In this document: positions 42,704 through 50,798 of the stretch, piece after piece
Layout of the letters: each line of letters opens with the position of its first letter
How positions within the stretch are numbered: position 1 is the stretch's first letter
Source: an uncultured delta proteobacterium
GTDB taxonomy: Bacteria; Desulfobacterota; Desulfovibrionia; Desulfovibrionales; Desulfovibrionaceae
Length of the DNA stretch: 64,000 bases
Assembly (NCBI GenBank): GCA_900079685.1
Contig: LT599019.1
Location: 670,014 to 734,013, forward strand
Reading direction: 5' to 3'
Translations under genes and position numbers: made by a program
The notes under the pieces: generated by a model
Told to the model about the DNA's origin: nothing
Database searches by the model: none
What the model saw: the letters and a program-made list of their open reading frames with translations, nothing else

Positions 42704-43615
42704 TCACAGCGCGTCAGAACTCACAATACGGTTACGGCCGGACTTTTTGGCGTCGTACAGGCGCTTGTCCGCTATGGCGATCAGGCCGTCCTTGTCGTAG
42801 GTCCCGTCCGTTTGGCTTTCTCCCACGCCCATGCTCACGGTCACGCTGACCGCTCGGTCGTGGTGGGCAAAAACGGCGGCCTGTATCTGTTTGTGAATGC
42901 GCCCGGCGATGGAAAGGCAATCCGCCAGGGAAACGCCCGGAAAACAGAGCAGCATCTCCTCGCCGCCATAGCGCACGGCAAAATCCGAATTCCGGCGGAT
43001 ATAGGAAAGCAGAATGGCGGCAATCTCCCGGATGATTACATCCCCGTGCTGATGGCCGTAAGTGTCGTTGATCTGCTTGAAATTGTCGATGTCGAGCATC
43101 ACAAGCGAGACCGGGGCGCACATGGCGCGGCAGTTCGCCAGAGCCAGGGGAAGCCTGTCATCGAGGTACCGCCTGTTCTGCAGGCCGGTGAGCTGGTCCG
43201 TGGTGGAAATTTTATTCAACTTGTCAATGATGGCGGGCACTTCTCCGGAAAAAAGCGAATCCTTGAGGTCCACGGTCATGCTTTTGGTGATGTCCTTGAC
43301 CAGCTCCGCCACCAGCCGCTTACCGCACACCTGCAGCGGCACCGACAAAATAAGCAGAACGGAGCCGTTCACATACTCCAGCTTGACCACGCTTTCATTG
43401 GAATAGTGCGCCCGGATGGACGTGCAGTTTTTGCACCGGCTGTCCGTTCCGAAAACATCGTTGCAGGAGGTTCGCGTTTCCAGAACAACGCCGCTTTCCA
43501 GATCCTGTATCTTGCCGCTCTCCGCGTCTACAATTCGAGAGATATCAAACAATGAATGAAAAATATCCTGTTCCAACAGCAGCGCTGTAATATTAGAATA
43601 CGCGCTTTGCGCCAT
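42704..43615 (-). CDS. Diguanylate cyclase with Cys-rich PAS-like sensor
   Basis: A 303-residue soluble protein. The N-terminal PAS-like domain (about 10-110) has Cys 51, 61 and 64 in SCNDVFGTDSRCKNCTSIRA, a pattern that may bind a metal, haem or iron-sulfur cluster, or act as a thiol sensor. The GGDEF domain follows from about 135 (TTDQLTGLQNRRYLDD) with GGEEM at 217-221, an active variant. The RxxD inhibitory site (R208-N-S-D211) is exactly five residues before it, so feedback by c-di-GMP is likely. The start at 43615 is the only good one before the conserved sequence. Confidence 0.88.
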   Translation of the reverse strand: MAQSAYSNITALLLEQDIFHSLFDISRIVDAESGKIQDLESGVVLETRTSCNDVFGTDSRCKNCTSIRAHYSNESVVKLEYVNGSVLLILSVPLQVCGKRLVAELVKDITKSMTVDLKDSLFSGEVPAIIDKLNKISTTDQLTGLQNRRYLDDRLPLALANCRAMCAPVSLVMLDIDNFKQINDTYGHQHGDVIIREIAAILLSYIRRNSDFAVRYGGEEMLLCFPGVSLADCLSIAGRIHKQIQAAVFAHHDRAVSVTVSMGVGESQTDGTYDKDGLIAIADKRLYDAKKSGRNRIVSSDAL

Positions 43616-43980
43616 GGTTCATTCCCCTTTTTTTACGGCATCCCCTAAAAATACTCTGGTAACGTTGCAACTCTTGAATGGAAAAAGCACAATACACACC
43701 GATACATCAGCGTGGCGCGGTCAAAGGTTCATATTGATTATGTAAAGATGTCTAGTAGTTGAGTTTTAATATAGTGTCAACACCGGCCCCTATCCGGTGC
43801 CGGAGCGCGCCCCGCTCAGTGTTCGCGCGCGTTGCACAGGTAGATCCCCGGAATCACTGGCGCGGCACGAGCAGGTAAAGAAATAGCGCGGCGTTTCCCG
43901 CGACAATGCCCGCTTTCAACGCCATTCCGCTTCTCCGGCATGGTGCAAACGAGGAATTGATCCATCAATAATATCAATGT
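43616..43980. other. Divergent intergenic region
   Basis: A 365-bp gap between the diguanylate cyclase and the next plus-strand gene. The 43660-43780 part is AT-rich and probably contains promoters. A short inverted repeat CACCGG-N7-CCGGTG lies at 43781-43799 without a T-run. I find no gene or structured RNA I can support. Confidence 0.45.
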
Positions 43981-45099
43981 ATGACTGTTGCAAAACAACA
44001 TTTTACTTGCGAGCAGCCGATGCCATTCACACAACGGGAAATATCCGACGCCGTGGCGGACGTGCAAGGGATTACGGCGGCCGCCGTCACCAAGGGGCTG
44101 AAACGCGGCTTCGTCCGTATCGGGCCGTCCGGCCCCGCATCCCCGGTGAGGCTTTTCTCCAAGTTTTTAGCGCGGTGCATGCCGCTCCTGCTTGTCGTTG
44201 TCTGCCTGGGGTGCGCGGCGCGCACACCCGCCGAGAACGCGGCGATACTTCAGGCCGAGAGCCTGAACTACGCGGGCGCGGACGCCTCCGCCCGGGCAAC
44301 CGGCATCGACAACCCGAGCGTCATCGTGCCGCATGCGAACCTGGATATCGTCAAAGTTGACGGCGTATCCGTGAAAGGAACCGGCATACCGGGGGAAAGG
44401 GTCGCCTTTGTCGCTCCGGGCACGCGCACGCTCTCCGTTCTTATCGATACGGGCATGTCCGTCGGGCACAGCACGAGCCACACCTCCGGACGCATAAGCG
44501 GCGGCATGGGGGTTTCCTCCAAAGTCGTGCTGCCCGAGAATACCATTACGTTCACTTTTGAAGAGGGCAAGCACTACACCCTGGATTACGATATGGGCTG
44601 GAGCAGCACGCAGTTTCTTTTCAAGGAGATACCCGACACGCATGCAAAGGCCGACATTCCCGGGTACCTGCGGGAATACGCCGCCCAGGTTGCGCGGCGG
44701 CAAGCCGCCGCAAAGGCGGATGCGGAACGGTTGGCGTCGTATTTGCCTTTTTCCCGGCAAAACCCGGCGTTGCTGGAGGGAAAATGGAGCACCGGCGAAG
44801 GCGGCAAGGAACTGGAGTTTTCCGGGAACGCCGTAACGTATACGGGCGCAAAATCCGTATTGATCAGCAGCAGGCCGGGGCTTGAAGGCACATTCATCTT
44901 TGACCGGGATACGATCGTGACGCATTGGGAGAAATACCATGCCGTGCTGAAAACGATAACTCGGGCTGAGAGGCCTGATGTATTCCCGCAAGCGGTCTGG
45001 TACTATACGCTGGACGGCGATACGCTGGAAATAAAGCACGGCGGGTGGACGCCGCAGGATATAGGCGGCACGTACAGAAGGGTCCGGCAGGCGCGCTGA
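43981..45099 (+). CDS. Unrecognised envelope (lipoprotein-like) protein
   Basis: No family recognised. The 372-residue frame contains a hydrophobic segment MPLLLVVVCLGC at 67-78 that looks like a lipoprotein signal with the Cys at 78. The following sequence is exported-type: a beta-rich domain with VDGVSVKGTGIPGERVAFVAPGT, a Ser/Gly-rich loop, a helical Ala-rich stretch (RRQAAAKADAERLASYL), and a lipocalin-like small beta domain, LLEGKWSTGEGGKELEFSG to GGTYRRVRQ. Residues 1-66 (FTQREISDAVADVQGITAAA) read like a winged-helix fragment and have coding-like codon use. The true start may be ATG 44179, or the protein may be a fusion. No ribosome site clearly decides. Confidence 0.6.
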   Translation: MTVAKQHFTCEQPMPFTQREISDAVADVQGITAAAVTKGLKRGFVRIGPSGPASPVRLFSKFLARCMPLLLVVVCLGCAARTPAENAAILQAESLNYAGADASARATGIDNPSVIVPHANLDIVKVDGVSVKGTGIPGERVAFVAPGTRTLSVLIDTGMSVGHSTSHTSGRISGGMGVSSKVVLPENTITFTFEEGKHYTLDYDMGWSSTQFLFKEIPDTHAKADIPGYLREYAAQVARRQAAAKADAERLASYLPFSRQNPALLEGKWSTGEGGKELEFSGNAVTYTGAKSVLISSRPGLEGTFIFDRDTIVTHWEKYHAVLKTITRAERPDVFPQAVWYYTLDGDTLEIKHGGWTPQDIGGTYRRVRQAR

Positions 45100-45154
45100 A
45101 ACGACGCAAGCGGCCGCGGGCCGGAAAACGTCGCGGCCCTCCCCATGGGCGGGC

Positions 45155-46393
45155 CTACTTATAGTAAACGGATAAAACCCGGCCCTCAATGCTTGACGGC
45201 CGGGTTTCCTTTCCGCGAAATCCGCCTATTTTTTCAAAGAGTATGGCATCCATGGCTTTTTCCGTGAAGGTATACGTCTGGTCAACCGTTGCGGATGAGA
45301 CGCCGATAAGGGGCTGCTGCTCCAAGAGGCCGACGAGTTCGGGGGAAAGGGTGTGGCAGGCCGCATACCGTTGATCGGCCAATGTGGGATATTCGAGGAT
45401 AAACGCGCGTTTCGTCAGCGCGGACGCTTTGCGGAGAAAGGCGAAATATTCTTCTATGTGGTGGATGACGTTGAGGCAGAAGACGTAATCAAAGGCATCG
45501 CGCAGCGGAAGCTCCAGAAAATCGGCTTTATGGTAGGTATTCTCGGTGTGCAACAGTCTCCCGACGAGCATGGCGCCGTTATACCGCTTGGAGTTCAGCT
45601 CAACGCCCACGCCCGGCTTGGCGCCCAGGCGTTCCGCGGCGATCAGGAGGCCGCCGATGGCGCATCCGATGTCGAGCACCGATTTCCCGGCCAGGGCATC
45701 CGGCAAGAGCGATAAAAAATTGTCCCTGTCGTCAAGGTGCCCGTATTTGCTCGGCGTTGTAACCGCATGGGGAAGTTCCACCGTCTGGTATTCGACAAAG
45801 GGGGAGTCGGCAACGGCCTGGACGCTTTCCCGGAGAGGCACCGCGCACGGCTGCCCTTTCAGGTGTTTATGCACAAAAACCCGGTCGGTGGGGAGAAATG
45901 CGTGCTGCCCGTCGGCGCTCGTGGAAAACAGCACGCGATAGGGGATTTTCCGTGTTTCAAAAAGCGCAAAAAAAAGCTCATACAACCGGAAGATGTCCGC
46001 CACCGCCAAAACATCAAGCCAGAACGCGGCGTCGTAGCGCTTGCCGTCTCCCTCTTCCACGACCTGCCGCGCTTGTATCCGGGCCGCAAGCTCATTGACC
46101 GGCGCGACAAGAACGATTGCTTCGGTGACCCGCCCAGAGGATATGATTTCATGAAGAATGCTCTCTTGCAAAAGAGCGTCCGGAGGCGTCGTCACGTAGC
46201 CGTCCCCTATGACGGGGCCGTTGCAGGAGAGATATCTGTGAAGAATGTTGTAGTGTATATACCCGTCATCCGGAACGCCCGATGCCGCGATGTCAACGCC
46301 GAAAGACGGTGTAACAGTCTTCCCGTCTTGCCGCAGCATCGCGATATAGGAGCTTTTCCCAACAGAAGTCGGCCCAAGAACGAGAATAGCCAT
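45155..46393 (-). CDS. P-loop domain fused to SAM methyltransferase
   Basis: A 412-residue two-domain protein. Residues 1-200 form a P-loop NTPase/kinase-like domain with Walker A GPTSVGKSS (7-15) and downstream VIVLVAP-like IVLVAPVNEL, comparable in outline to nucleoside or tRNA-modifying kinases. Residues 205-400 are a class I methyltransferase: motif I VLDIGCAIGG (239-248), GVELN, and the acidic/His block DYVFCLNVIHHIEE. Neither half shows a break, and a GGAG site precedes the ATG. I do not know a named family with this architecture. One could imagine a kinase/methyltransferase acting on the same polyol, lipid or tRNA substrate; that is inference. Confidence 0.75.
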   Translation of the reverse strand: MAILVLGPTSVGKSSYIAMLRQDGKTVTPSFGVDIAASGVPDDGYIHYNILHRYLSCNGPVIGDGYVTTPPDALLQESILHEIISSGRVTEAIVLVAPVNELAARIQARQVVEEGDGKRYDAAFWLDVLAVADIFRLYELFFALFETRKIPYRVLFSTSADGQHAFLPTDRVFVHKHLKGQPCAVPLRESVQAVADSPFVEYQTVELPHAVTTPSKYGHLDDRDNFLSLLPDALAGKSVLDIGCAIGGLLIAAERLGAKPGVGVELNSKRYNGAMLVGRLLHTENTYHKADFLELPLRDAFDYVFCLNVIHHIEEYFAFLRKASALTKRAFILEYPTLADQRYAACHTLSPELVGLLEQQPLIGVSSATVDQTYTFTEKAMDAILFEKIGGFRGKETRPSSIEGRVLSVYYK

Positions 46394-46625
46394 ATGGACT
46401 CCGGGTTGTGGATGGTAATTGTTGTTTTTCCTGCCGACCGAATACCCTGCGTTGCCCGCTCTTGCTCCGGCGCCTAAAAACGGACCGGCAGGGTGAACGC
46501 ACAGAGGCGCATCATCGGAGCGTCCTGAAAGAGATATCTTTTCTCATAAAAAATAGCCATCGGCTAAACGGGGGAATCACGGGGCCTTTCGGGTTCTCTG
46601 CAAGGCGGCGATGACAAGGCCCGGT

Positions 46626-47183
46626 TCATTTTTTGAAAAACCCAACCATGCCGGGAATCTGCGATGACATACCATGGAGTAGCGCGCATTCCATGTTCCG
46701 CGCGGCTTCCTGAAGCTCCGCCGCCCCCAGCGTCCCGGCAAGACCTGCCATCGTATGGCAAATACGCCGTGCCGTATCGCCATCGGATCCGGATAACGCT
46801 TCGTCAAATTCCGCCAGCATGCCGTGCGACGTTTCAAGAAAGTCATTTTTGACCTTTTCGTACAACGCAACGTTCCCGGCAAGCCGTTGCACCGCCAAGG
46901 CTTCATCAACAACCTTCCGGCCGTTTTCGCGCACGGGGCCGTCTTCATCCGCGAATGGCGCGGCATGCGCGGGCCGGGTGGTGTGGGAAGTCTGTTCCTC
47001 CGGCTGCAGGTACTTCAGAAGGCACTGCCACAGTTCGGATTCCACGAACGGTTTCGGCAAATAGCCGTCCATGCCGTCCCGTAAGTACCGCTCTTTATCG
47101 TGCGCCATGGCATTCGCGGTTAAGGCGATTATGGGCGTTTTCACTCCCAGCTCTTTTATGTGCGCCGCCGCTTCCACGCCATC
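46626..47183 (-). pseudogene. Truncated hybrid kinase: receiver half plus Hpt
   Basis: On the minus strand the frame resumes as TDGVEAAAHIKELGVKTPII followed by ALTANAMAHDKERYLRDGMDGYLPKPF, the second half of a receiver domain, then an Hpt domain with the phospho-His in RRICHTMAGLAGTLGAAEL. The receiver's Asp, and everything upstream (kinase and sensor), are gone: the sequence breaks at 47183/47184 exactly where an IS21-type end begins. The frame stays open into the IS, but a functional kinase cannot be made. An independent Hpt domain could conceivably still be expressed if a promoter in the IS drives it. Confidence 0.85.
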
Positions 47184-47660
47184 TGTTGGCGCGCGTGCAA
47201 AAGTGACCCACTTCCGAGCGTGATGAGCATGCAAAAGTGACCCACCCTGGACAACGGTTTTCTGGAGGGGAAAAGTTCCCTTCGGAGGACGCCAGGAGAT
47301 GTTGGGAATGGAGACAATCAGGAAAATTCGGTTAGCCTTGAGTAACGGGATGAGTATCCGGGAAGCATCCAGAAAATTTAACAAATCACATAAAACGATT
47401 CGCAAGATCACCCGGACGGAAGCAACGAGTTTTCCGTATCGTCGAGAGAAAGAGCATTATCCCGCGCTTGATGGGTATCGCGAGGCGCTTGAGGCGTTGC
47501 TGGAAGCGGAATCGAGTATAGCGGCATCCAAGCGGCGCACCATTCTTTCGTTGTACGAGGAGTTGCAGGGCAAGGGGTATGAGGGAAGCTACAACTCTGT
47601 GCGCCGCTATGCGCGTAAATGGCAGGGCAATCAAGCGCCTTTGTCCGAGGTGTACAGACG
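47184..47660 (+). mobile_element. IS21-family remnant, left end and istA 5' part
   Basis: The element starts TGTTGGCGCGCG at 47184 and has two 16-bp direct repeats TGCAAAAGTGACCCAC (47196-47211, 47230-47245), the multiple terminal repeats typical of IS21. The istA start (ATG 47299; MLGMETIRKIRLALSNGMSI) encodes the HTH and N-terminal part of the transposase, up to about PLSEVY. It then breaks off into unrelated sequence near 47650-47660; the catalytic DDE region and istB are missing. Confidence 0.85.
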
Positions 47661-47691
47661 TTACGAAAGGATTTTTTTGTACCACGCCTGA
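47299..47691 (+). pseudogene. istA: istA 5' fragment (IS21 transposase)
   Basis: 130 codons remain of a protein normally about 500 residues long. The helix-turn-helix (GMSIREASRKFNKSHKTIRK) and the following helical region GYEGSYNSVRRYARKW are recognisable. The last eleven residues (RRYERIFLYHA) come from the junction with the IS3 remnant. The fragment could at most act as a DNA-binding inhibitor of the full transposase. Confidence 0.85.
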
Positions 47692-47699
47692 AATTTGAG

Positions 47700-48116
47700 T
47701 CCTTTGACGCATTGAATGCGTAATGCTGAGCCTCTCATGGTATGAATCGACCATGCTTTGCCTGCGGGAGACGCTCACCGCTTCCCCCAGGCTTCGGCTA
47801 AAAAATCGCGTTCCACGGTGAGTTGGCCGATCTTGGCATGAAGCGCGTGCAGTTGCTTTTCCCTTTTGGCCTCTTCGGTTTTGATTTCACCGGAAAAGAC
47901 GCCCGCCGCCGATTCCTTGAGCTGCCTTATCCACTTATGGATGAGGGTCTGGTGGACGCCGAACTCGGAACTGAGTTCAGCAATGGTTTTCTCGCCGGAA
48001 AGGGCTGCCAGGGCTACCTTGGCCTTGAAAGCGGGAGCATGGTTTTTTCGTTTGGATATGAGTGTTCTCCTCGTCTGGTTGAGTAGCTATCACCTCTGTC
48101 CGAATTTGGGGGAGCA
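47700..48116 (-). mobile_element. IS3-family remnant (orfA and start of orfB)
   Basis: On the minus strand the element begins at 48116 with TGCTCCCCCAAATTCGGACA, a typical IS3-group end. It has a full orfA frame and then the first residues of orfB (VSVSRRQSMVDSYHERLSI, from GTG 47778). The frame decays at the junction with the IS21 remnant around 47700, where a small palindrome ACGCAT-TGA-ATGCGT (47708-47722) lies. Most of orfB and the other end are missing. Confidence 0.8.
47775..48059 (-). pseudogene. IS3-family orfA, start codon degraded
   Basis: The frame encodes 94 residues: SKRKNHAPAFKAKVALAALS, GEKTIAELSSEFGVHQTLIH, KWIRQLKES and a coiled coil ending LAEAWGKR. This is a complete IS3 orfA helix-turn-helix protein. 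At the expected start, behind a GAGGAGAA ribosome site, the codon is ATA instead of ATG, and no other start is in frame upstream. Its partner orfB is truncated. Confidence 0.8.
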
Positions 48117-48862
48117 CTTCTATTCCTGAAACCGCATACGCGGCCCACGAGATGCAACTCTTCGGTCAGATAAGCTTACTGCAGACCCTCTGGAATACGC
48201 CGTCCTTTGGGGTCGGCAACGCATCCGGGCCGTCCATGACGTTCCCGGAGCTCGCTCTTCAGGAGAAAGGCGTATCCTTTCCTGCCGACAGCGGCAGCGT
48301 GACCATCGAAGGCTTTCTCCTCACCGTCTCCATGGACGGGGTCAAATTTACGGGTCCATACACGCCCAATGCGATTATGGCCGAAATGACCTTCTTCCTC
48401 GCCGGTCTGGTCTGGAATGAAATGGCCGAAATACGCTCGGGGATGAAATCCGCCGATGCGCTTCCTGTCGCCAAGGGATTCCATCCGCTCTGCGATTGGT
48501 GCGAGTTCAACGCAAACTGCCCCCGCTTTGAAGGCGTCACCGCGCCGCAGATGGAACTGGAACTCGAGCGCCTGGATTTCCTGAAACAGGAAAAATCCCT
48601 CGCGGAAAACCGCGTTCGGCAGGCAGAAGCCATCTGCAAAACCCTGTTCAGCGCCGTCAGCCCGAACGGAGATTGGGTATCCGCCAAAACCAGACGGTTC
48701 CGCGTGGCTTCCTGCGGTGGCAAGCGGACCCTGGATACCGACAAGCTCCAGTCCGAACTGGTTCGGAAATTGGGGACACAGGAGGCGGAATCTTTGCTCT
48801 CCCGGGTCTACCGCACAGGCGAACCTTATGAGCGGCTGCTCGTCAGTCCGATTTCTCCGTAG
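48117..48862 (+). pseudogene. PD-(D/E)XK (RecB/Cas4-like) nuclease, 5'-truncated
   Basis: The frame is open from the IS3 end onwards (IPETAYAAHEMQLFGQISLL) with the ATG at 48152 as first possible start. The C-terminal part has the cysteine cluster of RecB-like nucleases, GFHPLCDWCEFNANCPRF, followed by a long helical tail. The catalytic core with the Asp and E-x-K residues should lie upstream and has been removed by the IS3-side junction, so the product is not an active nuclease. Its 3' end overlaps the convergent toxin gene by 20 bp. The family is frequent on plasmids, integrative elements and phages. Confidence 0.7.
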
Positions 48863-49160
48863 AAGAGGGATACTGCCGCGATGTGTGGAGAACACGGAGT
48901 ATTTGCACGGCATTCTTTCTGACCCGAAAGGCAATGAAATACGGATAATCCGTCAGTACGAGCTCGCGTGTATCCGGAACTCTGCCGGGCCTTGCACGTT
49001 CCGGAGTGGTTCGTAAACTTTGGGCATGTTCCCAGAGAGTTGCGACAACCCCTTCGGCAATTTCCGTCCCTGCTTCCCGCTGTAAATATTTACCGATGGC
49101 TCCCAAGTCTTTCAGGGCAATCCGGAGCCACTGGATACGAAACCGGGGACTATTCGGCAT
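48843..49160 (-). CDS. RelE/ParE-family toxin
   Basis: A 105-residue toxin with the ParE/RelE fold: FRIQWLRIALKDLGAIGKYL, then ARPGRVPDTRELVLTDYPYFIAFRV and ILRVLHTSRQYP, the classic C-terminal block. The ATG at 49160 lies inside the antitoxin gene (11-bp overlap), so the pair is translationally coupled. ParE relatives poison DNA gyrase and RelE relatives cut mRNA; which applies here cannot be read. The gene is intact. Confidence 0.88.
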   Translation of the reverse strand: MPNSPRFRIQWLRIALKDLGAIGKYLQREAGTEIAEGVVATLWEHAQSLRTTPERARPGRVPDTRELVLTDYPYFIAFRVRKNAVQILRVLHTSRQYPSSTEKSD

Positions 49161-49389
49161 TGACGCCCCACTGGGCAAACGCGGCCTTCACTTCCTGGTC
49201 GGTGGCAAAATCGCCGGCATCCGCCTGCCTGACGCCTTCTTCAATAGCGGCTATTTGCCAGCCTTCCTCATCCACATATCGCCGAACAGCTTCCGAGACC
49301 AACCACGAGCGCGAGCGTTGCGTTGCTGTCGCCAAGTGTTCCAGGCGTTTCTGGGTGTCCTCATCAATACGTGCAGTCACAGTAGCCAT
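49150..49389 (-). CDS. Ribbon-helix-helix (CopG-type) antitoxin
   Basis: A 79-residue protein. The N-terminal RHH DNA-binding domain is MATVTARIDEDTQKRLEHLA followed by TQRSRSWLVSEAVRRYVDEE. The C-terminal acidic part (ADAGDFATDQEVKAAFAQWG) should wrap the toxin. A GGAGGTG site precedes ATG 49389, and the upstream GTGT-N7-ACAC repeat near 49397-49411 is a likely autoregulatory operator. It is first in the two-gene operon. Confidence 0.88.
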   Translation of the reverse strand: MATVTARIDEDTQKRLEHLATATQRSRSWLVSEAVRRYVDEEGWQIAAIEEGVRQADAGDFATDQEVKAAFAQWGVNAE

Positions 49390-49451
49390 AAGCACCTCCA
49401 CGTGTGCAATGTACACATTTTACACAAGCAGATCAAGAGAGGAAATTTCTC

Positions 49452-49860
49452 ATGCCAAACACACTTTCCATCCTGCAGTCACTCACTCAGGTTGATTTCG
49501 ACGCCGGGGCCGTGTTCAGTGGTTCACCGTCAAAGAAAATGGTCAAAGGCTATGCAACGCCATCAGCATTCACACCGATTGTCGATCCGAACTACATCTT
49601 CCACGAGCACAGCCGCGACCTGGTGGTCTGGTTCACGGGCCAGACGGATCCGCTCTATGTCTACGGTCCAACCGGGTGTGGCAAAACCAGTGTCATCAAG
49701 CAGCTTGCAGCCAAGCTCAATTACCCCGTCTTTGAGGTAACCGGCCATTCCCGCCTGGAATTTCCGGAATTCATCGGCCACCACGTCGTGCGCCAGGGAA
49801 GCATGGAATTCGAATACGGCCCCCTGGCCATGAAGTTCGGCGGGATCCTGCTCCTGAACG
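49452..49860 (+). pseudogene. MoxR/CobS-like AAA ATPase, 3'-truncated
   Basis: The intact N-terminal 136 codons include the Walker A motif GPTGCGKTSVIKQLA and VFEVTGHSRLEFPEFIGHHV, and run to GGILLLN, where Walker B (normally LLLNEAD) should continue. At 49861 the sequence changes to GTGCG and the frame ends within five codons. Two-thirds of the ATPase is lost. Similar ATPases work with a VWA (CobT/NorD-like) partner; the tail of such a gene lies just beyond the insertion, so a formerly complete pair was broken. Confidence 0.83.
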
Positions 49861-50120
49861 GTGCGCCGCGATAGTGCGTGGACAGAGTGGGCGGTAACGC
49901 CCCACGATAATACAGGATACGTGTATGCACCCAAGTTAGCGGTGCCGGAAACGGCTGAAACTGCGAAAGCGGAACGTGAACACAGCATCTTGGGAAAAGG
50001 CGGAAGGGGAATGAAATCGTCAAGTTCTACTCTACCGTCAGCGTAAATCGTACATGGTGAAAGCTAAACTGCCTGAACCCCAGTCTAAGCGGCTTTTGAG
50101 GCTGGCAGCAACGCAGGACG
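49861..50120 (+). mobile_element. Probable group II intron 5' fragment
   Basis: The insertion starts GTGCG, matching the conserved group II 5' end, exactly at the break in the AAA gene. It then shows structured RNA: GTGGGCG-GTAA-CGCCCCAC; a closing helix CCCAAG (49930-49935) / CTTGGG (49989-49994) enclosing two GAAA-capped hairpins GCCG-GAAA-CGGC and CTGC-GAAA-GCGG; and GAACACAGCA before the closing strand. This resembles domain I of bacterial group II introns. No reverse transcriptase or domain V is present. The part after about 50010 (a short frame ending RLLRLAATQDD) is not recognised and may be another element. Confidence 0.55.
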
Positions 50121-50139
50121 ATTGAGGCGTTGTTCCAAG

Positions 50140-50502
50140 TCAGCAAACCTGGACTCGTTTATCCTCGCCCACGGCCAGGCCATGCACTCCCGGTTCAGCA
50201 CGAACGCCGGCGGCGGCACGCCCATGGATGCCGCCCTCTGGTGGGTCATGCAGCAGATCCACCCGCTATCCGAACCGCGCAAGATCATCCTCGTCATCAC
50301 CGACGGCGACCCCGACGACAAGGAGGCCGCCCGAGAAACCATCCGGACATCGGGCGTCCTCGGCCTCGAGGTCTACGGCATCGGCATCCAGACCCAGTCC
50401 ATCCTGAACTTGCTGCCGGACAAACACTGCCGTGTCATCACAAGCATCAACGAGTTGGCTCCGGCCATGTTCGGCATGCTGCATAACGCGTTGATCGGCT
50501 GA
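50140..50502 (+). pseudogene. VWA-domain protein (CobT/NorD-like), 5'-truncated
   Basis: The frame resumes as LDSFILAHGQAMHSRFSTNA with GGGTPMDAALWW and ends with a clean C-terminus (MFGMLHNALIG). TPMD and ITDGDPDD supply two of the metal-ion-dependent adhesion site segments of a von Willebrand A domain, but the first one (DxSxS) lies upstream and is missing. Its natural partner would be the MoxR-like ATPase that is broken just before it. A strong terminator follows, so this was the end of an operon. Confidence 0.8.
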
Positions 50503-50525
50503 GTACCCGCATTCGCGCACATGGG

Positions 50526-50554
50526 ACCGGTGGACGCAAAATCCACCGGTTTTT
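50526..50554 (+). terminator. Intrinsic terminator after VWA fragment
   Basis: A perfect 9-bp stem ACCGGTGGA / TCCACCGGT with a 7-nt loop, followed by TTTT. Confidence 0.9.
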
Positions 50555-50579
50555 CGTAACCTCAAACCCAGGAGTTTGT

Positions 50580-50798
50580 ATGAAACGTTGTCTCTATTTT
50601 GTAGCCGGGGCCGCCTGCGGCACCGCCGCCATCCTCGCCATCCTGCCATACCGGCCGCGCCCTTTGTATATCGTGTGCTGCGAGGTTTGCATCTTCCTGT
50701 GCGCGTCGGCCACGCCTTCTTCAACGTGCTTGGGCGACGATGACGCTGCCCCGATCAAAACGAAACCGATGACGGAGGGGCCATGCACAGAATCTTGA
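50580..50798 (+). CDS. Small membrane protein, unknown
   Basis: 72 residues beginning MKRCLYFVAGAACGTAAILA, with a hydrophobic segment of about 20 residues, a second hydrophobic Cys-rich stretch (IVCCEVCIFLCAS) and a polar tail. AGGAG lies eight bases before the ATG, right after the terminator, so a promoter must lie in 50555-50580 or read-through feeds it. No family recognised. It overlaps the next small gene by 16 bp. Confidence 0.55.
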   Translation: MKRCLYFVAGAACGTAAILAILPYRPRPLYIVCCEVCIFLCASATPSSTCLGDDDAAPIKTKPMTEGPCTES

